DNA of 64,000 nt from Galeopsis tetrahit (lineage: Eukaryota > Streptophyta > Magnoliopsida > Lamiales > Lamiaceae): contig OY776131.1 in the NCBI GenBank assembly GCA_963675135.1, forward strand, positions 25,225,881 to 25,289,880. The letters run 5' to 3'. Positions 9,406 to 19,570 of this stretch are shown here, piece after piece. The position numbers and the translations under genes were made by a program. Position 1 is the first letter of the stretch, and each line of letters begins with the position of its first letter. Below the pieces are notes generated by a model that ran no database searches, was not told where the DNA came from, and saw only the letters and a list, made by a program, of their open reading frames with translations.

Positions 9406-11919
9406 TCAAAATTTAGGTACCCTTTGAGTGTTGGGTCCTAGAGGGTTAGCTGTACCTTTTGGAATCCAAATCTGCCTGATAACTCTGATTGACTCAAAGT
9501 GACTGACTTGGTTTCCATTTACATCTACATACACAGTTTGACCCTTAAATGCCTTGGGTGATCTCTGTGTATAAGTGTTAGCCTTGTAAGTTTCAGGAGA
9601 ATTAGTGAATTTCTTTGGGACATTTCTCCTGAAGTTATTAGGCTTAGGTGCAGCTTGGTAAGACTTTTGAGAATAAGGTTTTGGATGGCCTTTTCCATTT
9701 GGCAAGTAAGGTCCAGGCTTCCTGAATGTTTTATACCTATCAGAGGGGATTGGCCTTAATCCATTCAGTTGAGGTTGCCTCATTTGAGTTGGCCTTTTCT
9801 GAACAGGTTTTGGACAACTCCTCTGATGATGATTCAGATAGGTTGACCTTCCATTAGTTCTACCTTTCTGAACCTCATTTCTCCTGTAAGCAATGCCTTT
9901 AACCTTTTCCAAAGGTATGGGTTTAGGTACATTGTTCACTAGAGTTGGTATAAAACTTCCTTTACCTTTATCCTTGATCAGTGGTTGATTTACTTCTATT
10001 TCATTTTGTTGTGCCACTGATCTTACAAAAGTCATCTTAGAATTGCTTGATGAAGCAATGCTAAGACCAGGTGAGGGTTCAAATGGATTATAGCCTAATC
10101 CACCCTTTTGAGCAAATGGTCTTTGGAATCCTTGAATCTCCTCTATTGCCTTAGCAGATTTGTTCAAGGCAGACATTTTCATTTTTAAGCTCCCCTCACT
10201 TAATTTTAGGGTATCAAATTCACTTGAGAGATTGTCAAATTTTGCTTGAAGAATTCTAAGATCAAAATCCTTTTTCCTTAAGGCCAGCTCTTGATCATCA
10301 ATCAACTTTTGTTGTTCAGAGACTTTGAGAGACACTTCCTCAAGTTCTCTCACAATCTGCTGATACAACTCAGTTGATTTAATGTCAAGCTCAGGTTCAG
10401 GAAGGTTGGGAGTTTGAGCTTTCGAATTCAGTAGCTCATTTTCTCTAAGTGCTATATTGCATACTTCTCTTAGTCTGGTGAAATCCTCAAATAGTTTTAC
10501 AAAGTTGAGTTTTAAGGGGATTTCACTGGACTCATGTGTGTTAATTGAAGAACTGGAAGAACTAGAAGATGAACATATCTCATCATTTTCAAGTGCCATT
10601 TGACAATCATCATCACTGTCACTGTTGGAGAATAGTCCATCATCAGAAGAGTAGACACTCTCTTCACTAGCTGAATCTCCAGCTACCATAGCCTTCCTGC
10701 CTTTCAGCCTCTTGTCTCTTTTGTTCTGCCTTTCCTTTCTTTCTTTGGCACTAAGGTCAGGACAATCATACTGAAAGTGACCCTTCTTCTGGCAGTTGTA
10801 ACACACATCTTCATCATCATTCTTCTTGCTTGAGGACTCCTTCCTCCTTGATGATGATGGTTCACCTTTGCTGAATTTCTTTCTATCAGCATATCTGTCT
10901 TCTTTCTTTTCATCAGAGACTTTGTCCTCTGATTTATGTTCAGGAGAACTGAATCTCCTTCTGGTTCTGTTATCTTGGTAGAACTTCTTGTATCTACCAA
11001 ATCTGGAGTTGAGCTTCTCAAATCTTCTAGCCATGAGTGCCAGCTCCTCCTTTATTTCAGATTTTGAAACAGATTGAGAAGACCTTTGAGTAATTTTCTT
11101 TTCTGTTTCAGCAGCTTTGAAGGCAACACCTTTGTTTGAGGAGGATGGCTCTTCATGCACCTTCTTTCTGTTGAGATCAAACTCATATGCCTTGAGTTCA
11201 GAAAATACTTGCTGCATTGGCATGTTGTCAAGATTGCTCGTATTTTGCATCATGACAGAGTATATATCCCACTTGGATGTGAGACTTCTTAAGATCTTCA
11301 AGGCAACTTCTCTTTTGGCATAGAACTTGCCAAGAGAGTTTATCTCATTCATGATGTCAGTGAACCTGCCATCAAGATGATCAATAGTTTCATTGGCTTC
11401 CATAGAGAATTGTTCATATTTTTGGATAGCCACTTGAAGCTTGTTCTCCTTGATCTTTTGGGTACCTTCACACATAAGTGCTAAGGTATCCCAAATCTCT
11501 TTTGCTGATGTGCAGTGATACACTCTTCCCATCACTGCATCTGGAATAGTCTGGTACAGTGTGTTCATTGCAATGTAGTTCAGGTTGTGCCTTTTTCTTT
11601 CCTCAGCTGTAAAGTCATCTTCATCCTTTGGCAGCAACTCCCTTGGATCTGCTTTCTGAACATCAGTGAGCTTGGGATTTTCTTTGGTGAATGTGAAGGG
11701 CCCTCTGGTGATGACTTTAAGCATCTCATCATGCTGACAAGCAAGATGTGCTCTCATCCTGATCTTCCAGAAATCATAGTTCTCAATTGAGAACATTGGC
11801 AGTTTGTGATGAGAAATATGGTTGACTTGGTTTGGACCCATATTGTTGATGGTGTTGACAGCATCTCCTGGAACTGCATTGTTAGCCATTTCAATGGATG
11901 TAATATAAGATGAACACAA
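9406..11919 (-). CDS. gag: Copia gag polyprotein, element A
   Basis: Capsid/nucleocapsid precursor of ~830 residues. The likely start is the second Met (MANNAVPG, about 11889), because the upstream ten codons are unremarkable. The N-terminal half has the UBN2-type copia gag pattern (DFWKIRMRAHL, AKEIWDTLALMCEGTQKIKENKL, ETIDHLDGRF). A CCHC zinc knuckle, CYNCQKKGHFQYDC, lies near residues 370-385 and is flanked by basic, Arg/Lys/Ser-rich sequence expected to bind RNA. A Ser/Asp-rich stretch and a predicted coiled coil follow, then a basic C-terminal tail. It is longer than most copia gags, as is usual in Sireviruses. The frame stops with TGA at 9408-9406, 48 bases before the TAG that precedes the pol frame. 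Confidence 0.93.
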   Translation of the reverse strand: MCSSYITSIEMANNAVPGDAVNTINNMGPNQVNHISHHKLPMFSIENYDFWKIRMRAHLACQHDEMLKVITRGPFTFTKENPKLTDVQKADPRELLPKDEDDFTAEERKRHNLNYIAMNTLYQTIPDAVMGRVYHCTSAKEIWDTLALMCEGTQKIKENKLQVAIQKYEQFSMEANETIDHLDGRFTDIMNEINSLGKFYAKREVALKILRSLTSKWDIYSVMMQNTSNLDNMPMQQVFSELKAYEFDLNRKKVHEEPSSSNKGVAFKAAETEKKITQRSSQSVSKSEIKEELALMARRFEKLNSRFGRYKKFYQDNRTRRRFSSPEHKSEDKVSDEKKEDRYADRKKFSKGEPSSSRRKESSSKKNDDEDVCYNCQKKGHFQYDCPDLSAKERKERQNKRDKRLKGRKAMVAGDSASEESVYSSDDGLFSNSDSDDDCQMALENDEICSSSSSSSSSINTHESSEIPLKLNFVKLFEDFTRLREVCNIALRENELLNSKAQTPNLPEPELDIKSTELYQQIVRELEEVSLKVSEQQKLIDDQELALRKKDFDLRILQAKFDNLSSEFDTLKLSEGSLKMKMSALNKSAKAIEEIQGFQRPFAQKGGLGYNPFEPSPGLSIASSSNSKMTFVRSVAQQNEIEVNQPLIKDKGKGSFIPTLVNNVPKPIPLEKVKGIAYRRNEVQKGRTNGRSTYLNHHQRSCPKPVQKRPTQMRQPQLNGLRPIPSDRYKTFRKPGPYLPNGKGHPKPYSQKSYQAAPKPNNFRRNVPKKFTNSPETYKANTYTQRSPKAFKGQTVYVDVNGNQVSHFESIRVIRQIWIPKGTANPLGPNTQRVPKF

Positions 11920-12015
11920 ATAGGTTTTTCAGAAATTTGGATTAGTTCAGTGACCACAGAAAATGTGATTTTGAAAATCAGTTGGATTTTCAGAAGCAGT
12001 GGTCTATGAACCCCT

Positions 12016-12027
12016 GCTCTGATACCA
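12016..12027 (-). other. Primer binding site of element A
   Basis: TGGTATCAGAGC on the minus strand, two bases inside the 5' LTR. It is complementary to the 3' end of plant initiator methionine tRNA. Confidence 0.92.
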
Positions 12028-12029
12028 CT

Positions 12030-13641
12030 TGTTGGTCCTTGGTGGAGTATAACACAAGTGTATGGGGGGGAGGGAATGCACTTGTGTATGCAAATTCTTT
12101 TCTTTTTAACAAAACTGGTCTTATCAGGCAGGTTGTCTCACAACTGGCCTGAGTGTGATCTTTGATAGATACTTGTCCTACTGATTACTATTGAGTGATC
12201 AGTTGGCTAGATATCTAAAAGAGTTGCTAAGTGCGGAATGTGGTTGGCCTTTGACTTAAAGAAATACTCCAAGTGAATTTCTGAAAAGACAGTTATCAGG
12301 GACTTTCTCCAAAACAGATTTTCTCACTTACTGAGTGTTTTCTCTTTAAAATATGTTTGAATATGAATGCAATAGAGAATGCAGTAAGTAAGGAAGACAC
12401 AAGTTTATAGTGGTTCAGAGACTCAAGCTCCTACATCCACTTTCCCTGATTGAACAGGATAATTCCTTCACAATGGAATTAGCTTGTTTTATAGTGCCAA
12501 GGTGCACTAATCAACAACACTCTCTTAGTGTTTTGATCCCTAGGATAATCTGAGTCCTAGTGCTCAATCTCTCTGAGTTAAGACTGTGTTTCACTCTAAC
12601 AGTCCTTAACTCCTCACTTCTACAACAAACACTCTCTTCACTAAATGAGATAAGGTTTGAGGTTTGGTTCCAACTAGTAGAGATATCCTTTACAATGAGA
12701 ACAGATGTAAAGGCTTAGGATATCTCAATGCTAAGCAAGGATGTTTATAAAGAATGGCTTAGCTAACTTGAAGTGATTCAGGAAACTTGGGATTCTTGAG
12801 AATAGCTTGGTTTCCTTTGAAAGCTGAATATGAGTTTGATAGCTTATAGTTCGATTGTGAATCCCTTTGATCACTTCTGTATATATAGGCATATTTGAAC
12901 AACTATCCGTTGGAGAGATAGCAATTCAAACATGTCTATTTGCAGCACCATTGAAACGGCTAAGAAGCTTGACTTCCTTTTATCCACTGTGTAAAAGAGC
13001 TCTTCAATGGTTGCTTGAATGAATGTGTTGACTTCTGAAAAATGCGGCTGAGATGACTTGTGTCAGTTTCCAAATAAGCACACTTCCCAAGGTTGATTTG
13101 TGGCAGAAACTACACTCAACCAACGGTCAGATGGGACAAGCTCCCTGAACATTCTTGCTGCTGTTTTAGAATGTTCCAACATTCATTCAATGCTTCACTC
13201 TTTAATGCTCTAAGTCTTCAATGCTTGGTTCAGGCATGATTGGCAATAAATGCTTCATTGAATGTGTCTTCAGTAAGCTTTTGACATTCAATTCTCTTGG
13301 TCATTTGTACTTCAACTGTCTTGATCTTTTGCATTTATGAGCACAGCTTTAGTGTTCTTGATCTCTTCAGCCCGGTTGTCCACTTGGTCAGCTGTCCTGA
13401 TGCTTCAGCAACTTTGGCCTCAAGACTTAATACCTATCAAGCTTTCTAACATATAGCATTGGACAACTATCCTGAACTCTAAAATCTCACAACATCTCTG
13501 AGATTTTTAACTTAAGCATTCTACATACTCAAGTGTTCTGGGACAACTTACCTGAACAATAACTTGAGCATATCTCAACTAATTTGTACATCATCAATCA
13601 GGGGTTTTGGTATCTAGATCAAAATCATTTTATTCCCAACA
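12030..13641 (-). repeat. 5' LTR of element A (1612 bp)
   Basis: Bounded by TG...CA in element orientation and ending beside the primer site. The terminal 243 bases match the 3' LTR at the window start. It contains a TATATATA box on the minus strand at 12880-12887. Confidence 0.93.
12880..12887 (-). promoter_or_regulatory. Probable LTR TATA box, element A
   Basis: TATATATA on the minus strand about 755 bases into the 5' LTR, followed by transcribed-region-like sequence. Position fits an LTR core promoter; the start site is not determined. Confidence 0.5.
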
Positions 13642-14919
13642 TTGTAGCATCAGAATCTTGTTAGCTATGGTTGCTCAATATGAATTGGAGCTGCATCAGA
13701 TGGATGTGACCACAACTTTCTTACATGGATCTCTAGATGAGAGGATCTACATGAAGCTACTAGAAGGGTTGGACATAGAAGATAAGGAGGATAAAGTATG
13801 TCTACTGAAGAAGACCCTCTATGGCCTGAAACAAAGCCCCAAACAATGGTACTTGAGATTTGATGAGTACATTTGCTCAACTAGTTTTACAAGGAGCTTG
13901 TATGATAGTTGTGTTTATTTCAGACGGGTTGGGAGTGGTTCTACCTATCTTCTGTTGTATGTTGATGACATGTTAATAGCATAGAGTCTATTAACAGTGT
14001 TAATCAAGTTAAGGAGATCCTCAAACAGGAGTTTGACATGAAAGATCTTGGTGAAGCCAAAGTGATTCTTGGGATGGAGATCAGTAGAGTAGATGGATCT
14101 ATTCAGCCGAGTCAGCCTACCTATCTGCAGAAGGTGTTAGAGAGGTTTAGAATGCATCAAACAAAGAATGTCTCTACTCCTATTGGCCAACATCAGAGGT
14201 TGTCCAATCAGATGAGTCTCAAGAACAGCCAAGAGAGAGCTTAGATGAGTAAGATACCTTATGCCAGTGCTGTAGGGAGTTTAATGTATGTTGTGGTGTG
14301 TTGTAGACCAGACTTGGCTCATGTTATGAGTGTGATCAGCAGATATATGAGTGATCCAGGCTTAAGTCATTGGGAGACAAATAAGTGGGTCATGAGATAT
14401 GTTCTGGGATCAGCTGACAAAGGTCTGAAGTTTCAGAAGATGCCAAATGAGGGGGAAGCACTTGTGGGATACGTGGATGCAAATTATGCAGCCAATGTTG
14501 ACACTCGAAAATCCTTAATAGGACATGTGTTTACTCTGTTTGGTACGGCTGTGTCTTGGAGGTCTATTCACCAGTCCGTGGTTGCATTATCTACTACTAA
14601 ATCGGAGTACTTGGCCTTGACTGAAGCAGTTAAGGAAAACATCTGGTTGAAGGGAATTCTGAAAGAGTTTGGTTTATCACAAAGAAGTGTAACTGTCTTC
14701 TGTGATAATTAAAGCGCAATTCATCTTGCAAAGCATCAGTGGTATCATGAGAGAACCAAGCATATTGATGTGAAATTGTACTTTGTAAGAGATATTGTGG
14801 AGAAAGGTGTAATCCAAATGGTGAAGATTGCTACTGAGGAGAACCCTGCTGATGCATTCACTAAGGCATTACCAAAAGAGAAGTTTGGTTTATATTTTAC
14901 GCTGGTTGGATTGCATTAG
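13642..14919 (+). pseudogene. Copia pol 3' part (RT-RNase H), host of element A insertion
   Basis: A decayed plus-strand copia pol interrupted by element A, so its N-terminal part lies left of the window. Visible are the RT core (HQMDVTTTFLHG, KKTLYGLKQSPKQWY, catalytic YVDDMLIA), a linker (MKDLGEAKVILGMEI), and RNase H (KSEYLALTEAVKENIWL; then HERTKHIDV and NPADAFTKAL). A frameshift near 13980, a TAG at 14242 and a TAA at 14710 break the frame. The wording resembles the Tork/TAR-type copia lineages rather than the Sirevirus elements nearby. The first RT codon is half LTR, so the open frame starting at 13607 is a chimera. Confidence 0.88.
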
Positions 14920-16980
14920 TGTCCTCTGAGGAGAAGGCTATTATTCTTTTGGCAGGGAGCAGTGGTGGAGGCTGTCCTTCTAGCGCCAAATGTTGTAACG
15001 ATTTATGTAAGAGTGTATTTAATCAAACGTTTATAAACATAGTTATTTATATTTGTGTGGTTTATATGGATTATAAGATGATATTTATGCGTTCTTGAAG
15101 AACTATGAAATTAGGGTTTGTGTTCTTGAGGAAGCTTTGAGAGTAAGCTAAACAAAGTGTGTAATATTTTCTAAGAAAATGAGTTCGTCTCTTTGATTCA
15201 GCCTCAATGGGCTTTTATACTATGTTTACAATTGCATGCACATTAATTGCTGGCAACTCAGCAATAATCGAATTTAATCCTAATATCCAGCTGCTATTAA
15301 TGATCATTACATGCATTTAATGCAGCAACTTTGTATTAAATTCTTCTGAAAACGTCCATTATATGTCCCATCCTATATGATGCTCGTCATCGAGCATCTT
15401 AAATACACCGCCTTTGACTTGTCAACGTTCCAAAGATGAAATTCGTGGTTCGTTGCTCGATGCTGCTCGATTATGCTGACTTTTGGTCGTCCTCGCCCCG
15501 GCTTGACTATTGGGCGAGCATCTGGTCTTGGATCTTCTCTTTATAAATGAAATATTGGGTCTTCAAGGCTTCCTCTTCGCGATCATGACACTGCTCATCA
15601 TCTTTAACTCTGCCAACCATCTTGACTTGATAATACAACTTATCTTAATAATATCCCTAATTCTTCTATTTTAGGCGACCATAAACATGTTGTTCGCCAA
15701 TATGATATCATTGTGTCTTCTCGCTTCTATGTGGATTAATTTGACTTGTTGACCCTTTTATGAAGATTTTCTTCCTTGCCTCTTATTGGCTGTTCGTCCT
15801 CGCCATTGCTGACTGGGATTGATGACTTTGACTATTCATCGCTGACTATTTGACCAGTCAACATTTGACTTGTTGACTCTCTTAATCCTTATAACATTTT
15901 CCCCTGGTCGTCCTTCATAACTTGTTTGATGGCCGAGCAATTTAAATATATGTACTAACCTTGGTCGTCTTCGCTGTGTAACGTTGGAAATTATTTCCTT
16001 TCCAAAATGATGCCTCGTTTTCACCATATCTCGCATCTTTTCGATGAGATTTTTGTGTCAGGCGCATGTGCCGAATTCAAATTCAAAATGGTGCGTGGGG
16101 CGTGTACAAATGTCAATCGACGCGCGTGTTCATCACACGACGCGCGAAAGGATAGTGGAGCTGTTTAGTTCAAGGTGGATATTTTGAGCTAAATGTGGAG
16201 AATTGTAAGGTTTATCTCATAATCTCAGATCAGCAGAGTACTAGTCTGCTGATGGTAGTTTGCTGATGGACTCAGCCATTGGGCGTATCAGCTGGTGGAG
16301 TCGGGTAAGCTAACTTAGGCCTGATCAGATGAGTTGGAGGTTTCCAGTCATATGAGAAGGTGATGCTTAGAGTCTTATCAGATGAGGTGATCAGAAGAGT
16401 TCACATCAGTTGAGTAGATGTCTAATAGTAGGGTTAGTCTTTTGGTTAAGTGTTGCGATATCAGAAGAGTAAAACAGAAGAGGGAGGTCTTCTGGTTGTC
16501 TTCTAATTGATGTCATCTGTTACAAGAAACAAATGAAGGGCAAATCTATCAATTCAGATTGGGCAATGCTGAACACGTGAGTTTGTTAGGGAGTTGTAAC
16601 AATCTGTTAGAGGCACACAATCAACATACACTACAATCAACCTTGATCAGTATAAATACCCCATACCTTGTAATTGTAAAGTTTGATGCGTACGAGCATT
16701 CGTTCTTGAGTTGTGACTTCACGAGTGAAGTGAGGAGAAATCCCTTTCCAAGTGTTGAGTGTGTAAACATACGTTTATCAATCAAGATTGAAGTCGTGTG
16801 TCTAGTGGATGTAGATCAAGTTGATCGAACCACTTAAATCTCTGTGTGCTCTATTTTCTGTTCTCGTTTTATATTCTTGTGAATTGCTATCTTTGTTGGA
16901 TTGTTTGAGGTACTTATTTTCTGTATTGATTGGAGACGTCTAATCGTGCAGATTACTTGACATCAATAATTTCACGGCGA
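14920..16980 (+). other. Non-coding debris, probably 3' UTR and LTR of the interrupted copia element
   Basis: No supported gene. A purine-rich stretch (14940-14975) is followed by TGTTGTAACG at 14992, a possible LTR start, but no second copy is in the window to define its end. A TATAAATA at 16651-16658 followed by leader-like sequence suggests another LTR or promoter remnant. A short palindrome built on GATGCTCG/CGAGCATC lies near 15380. Confidence 0.35.
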
Positions 16981-16989
16981 GAGAGAAGA

Positions 16990-17459
16990 GAGAAATAGAA
17001 GAGTGGTGTGAAATTGAAAATGGTCGATTATTGTCATTTAAGATAATGAAATTAGCGACGGTCTGCAAATATGTTGCTAAACTTAATACCATAACACGAA
17101 AACGACGTCGTTTTCGTGTGATTTACGACGAAATGGCTGTTGTAGATCCGAAATTTTAATTTACGATGGTTAAAAGTTGTCACAGGCTACTGAATTTAAT
17201 ATTTACAACAGTCGATGCGTCGTGGTAACCTCGTCCATTTATGATTGATTTTATCGTCGTAAATTCAAATGTTGAATTTGTGAATTTTCCTCGCAAATTA
17301 CACGAAAACAATGTTGTTTCCTTTCACGGGTGAATTCCGTTCCAAATACCGTCACAATTCGTGGTGATTTTTATTTCCATCGTAAATTAAGTCAACTTTG
17401 ACCATTTAACCGTTTTCGTTGCACATTTATTGTCGATAATCTCTGTATTTTTTTTAGTG
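16990..17459. mobile_element. CACTA-like terminal fragment
   Basis: Ends with a T-rich run and TAGTG (17455-17459), the reverse complement of the CACTA terminus. The preceding 400 bases carry repeated subterminal-like motifs in both orientations (AGCGACGGT, TTTACGACG, TTTACGATGG, CGTCGTAAAT, GTCGTGGT), typical of transposase-binding regions of En/Spm-CACTA elements. No matching left terminus was found, so it is probably a truncated or internally deleted copy. Confidence 0.45.
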
Positions 17460-17581
17460 GATTCTTATCAGGTCATGTTAATGGGCTGTGGTTAGTATCT
17501 CACATGTTAGTCTAATATTCGAATTCATAATATGGAAAAGTGATTTATATCATAAACCATATTCATATAAAACATATTCAT

Positions 17582-17808
17582 AACAAAAGAATGAAATTAA
17601 GCACACTTTTAATGCAATATTTATTTTCATATGGTACTTAGTATGTTAGTTTAATTTTATTTAATATGATATTAATAACAAAAGAATGAAATTAAACACA
17701 CTTTTAATGCAATGTTTATTTTCATATGATAATTAATATGTTAGATTAAATCACATTTAATATGATATTAATAACCAAGTAATGAAATCAAACACATTTT
17801 TAATTACC
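17582..17808. repeat. Tandem repeat, ~95-bp unit, about 2.3 copies
   Basis: AACAAAAGAATGAAATTAA starts at 17582 and recurs at 17677, with a diverged start at 17773. The units share (A)CACACTTTTAATGCAAT and TTAATATGATATTAATAA. AT-rich, no coding content. Confidence 0.75.
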
Positions 17809-18332
17809 CAATTAAGTTGATTGAACAAATCTCAAATAATTATTTTCATAAAAATTATATTAAAAGTAATTAGTAACAATTATAATGGAAAATTGTCTTT
17901 AATATATTTATATATCATGGGCATAATCCAGAAAATTATACATTTGAGTTTGACCCCTTATCTTCTAGCCCATTTAATCAATTAGTTTCTATTGGGCTTT
18001 TAATATTATATGTTTTAAGCCTATTTGCATTTAGGTTTAAATATGTGTAGTTGGAAAGAGGAATGCAAGCAAAAATTTACAGTCTCGCATTTAGAGGCTA
18101 AAATTTTGTTGATTTGGAGAATTTGTTGATGGATGCATGAGTTTACTTTAGGTGATCTTGTGATGTTTCTTAATGAGTGGGAAATCGATGCATGTATGAC
18201 TCTATCATTTGATTGCATTTTGTGTGAAGGGATAGGCTTTAGGAAAACACTTGAGTTTACCACATTGAGCCGGAGAGACTTGAGCCTTCTTGAATCGAAA
18301 TATCATTCCGGTTCAATTTTTATTGAGTGAGT

Positions 18333-18555
18333 AACCCCAAGGAGTTGGCCTAGTGGTATATGATTGGGACTTAGGAGTATGCTCCTCTCTAGGTCTCAGG
18401 TTCGAACCCTCTAAGGTGCAAACAATTTCTATGGGGCCATGTCCATACAAAGCGCAAAGCTCTGGCTTTAAATGGGACACCCGCAAGTGGGCGGTGGGAT
18501 TGGTCCCCCGGGATTAGTCGGTCTTAGAATCGGATACCCGAAACTTCAAAAAAAA
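18333..18555 (+). mobile_element. tRNA-derived SINE (Au-like)
   Basis: A 223-bp insertion flanked by perfect 15-bp target duplications TTTTATTGAGTGAGT (18318-18332 and 18556-18570). It has a pol III A-box-like TTGGCCTAGTGG near 18345, a B box GGTTCGAACCC (18399-18409), a GC-richer body, and an A-rich 3' tail. The head resembles a tRNA but does not fold into a complete one. The perfect duplications suggest a fairly recent insertion by LINE machinery. Confidence 0.93.
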
Positions 18556-18570
18556 TTTTATTGAGTGAGT

Positions 18571-19570
18571 CATCCACGAATTATGCATGCTAAAACTTGC
18601 TCTTTGACTTGTTTGAAACTTGATTTAGGAGGAAATTGTAAAAAATGATAGGAGGCATTTCTTTGAATTTGAGTCCCTTGGCCAAATAAATCTCACCAAA
18701 CGATATATTTTCGTAATTAGCCCCGTTGAGCCGTAAAACCAATTTTCTTTGGCAAGCTACAAAATGTCACCATTAAACCACATCTTTTGAGTCTAATTGT
18801 CCTAGTCATTTGTAGAGCTTCAATGTTGGTTGAAATGGTGAGGAATTGAAGTGAGTGGATTTGTATTGACTAAAGTGAATTCAAGAGAGAAGAAAGGTGA
18901 AAAAGAGGAGGATTGAAAAGAAAAAGAAGAGCTAACGAGCTTGTGTTTAATGTGAAAAATAAAAGGGAAACAAAAGTCCCAAAAACTCAAATCACAAAAG
19001 TGAAGAGAAATGGCTCCAAAATGTTGTGAAAAGAAAAAGGGAAAAAGGGGTGAAGTTCACTTTGAGTGAAAAGAAAAGAAAGAGAGCAAGTGTTGTGTGA
19101 GAGTTGAATGAAAAATGAGAGAAATACCAACATTTGTTGCTCTACAAGTTGAATGAGTCACTAATTCCAAATTTATCCCACCCATTCCAAAGAGCCTACA
19201 TTATAACCCGTGAAAGACCTCGTTGATTGACAATTGATGCCTAAATAATTGGTATAGAATTGAGTTGAAGAGCAAGCCTATGATTTTTGTGTTTTTTGTG
19301 GATTGACATTTGAGAGTCTTCATGCCCATATACACTTGTGTGTTGAGAGAAACACTTCTTGAGAGAGTGGTGAATCAAGTGTTGAATTTGTCTTTGCTTA
19401 GATCACATTTTGTCTTGAAAGTGGTAAACAATTGCATGTGTTGATGAACCATTCATAGGAGGGATTGCTTGATCATGCCTATACTATGCATTGTATACAT
19501 TCGCAAATCCTTCACAATCACCCTCCTTTGTTTTTCTTTTTCTTTGCTTAGGGACAAGCAAATATCTAAG
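18571..19570. other. AG-rich non-coding stretch upstream of a probable gypsy 3' LTR
   Basis: No supported gene. 18880-19110 is strongly purine-rich (AAGAGAAGAAAGG-like). Together with the G-rich tract that follows, it resembles the 3' untranslated region of Tat/Retand-type gypsy elements. Confidence 0.35.

Larger units (their letters stand above)
1..13641 (-). mobile_element. Copia element A (Sirevirus-like), nearly complete, young
   Basis: A minus-strand Ty1/copia retrotransposon. In element orientation it has a 5' LTR (12030-13641), a primer site (12016-12027), gag, pol, a third ORF of 1593 residues, a polypurine tract and a 3' LTR whose distal part lies outside the window. Bases 1-243 align without gaps to 13399-13641 with two substitutions (about 0.8%), indicating a recent insertion. 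All three reading frames are open. It interrupts an older copia pol at 13642; the right target duplication would be TTGTA (13642-13646), but the left copy is not visible. Assignment to the Sirevirus/Maximus group rests on the extra ORF after pol, gag zinc knuckle, initiator-Met primer site and additional polypurine tracts. Confidence 0.93.

Noticed and set aside
9398..9424. A GT...AG intron of ~25-30 bases at the gag-pol junction
   Set aside because: Far below the usual minimum length for plant introns. Only the acceptor side is worth considering; a donor would have to lie further upstream.
15370..15490. Palindromic GATGCTCG/CGAGCATC cluster as a CRISPR-like or regulatory array
   Set aside because: Irregular spacing and only a few short copies; no repeat-spacer architecture.
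18345..18410. Possible tRNA gene (A box and B box)
   Set aside because: The segment sits inside a 223-bp unit with perfect 15-bp duplications and an A-rich tail, and does not make a full cloverleaf. It is the head of a SINE.
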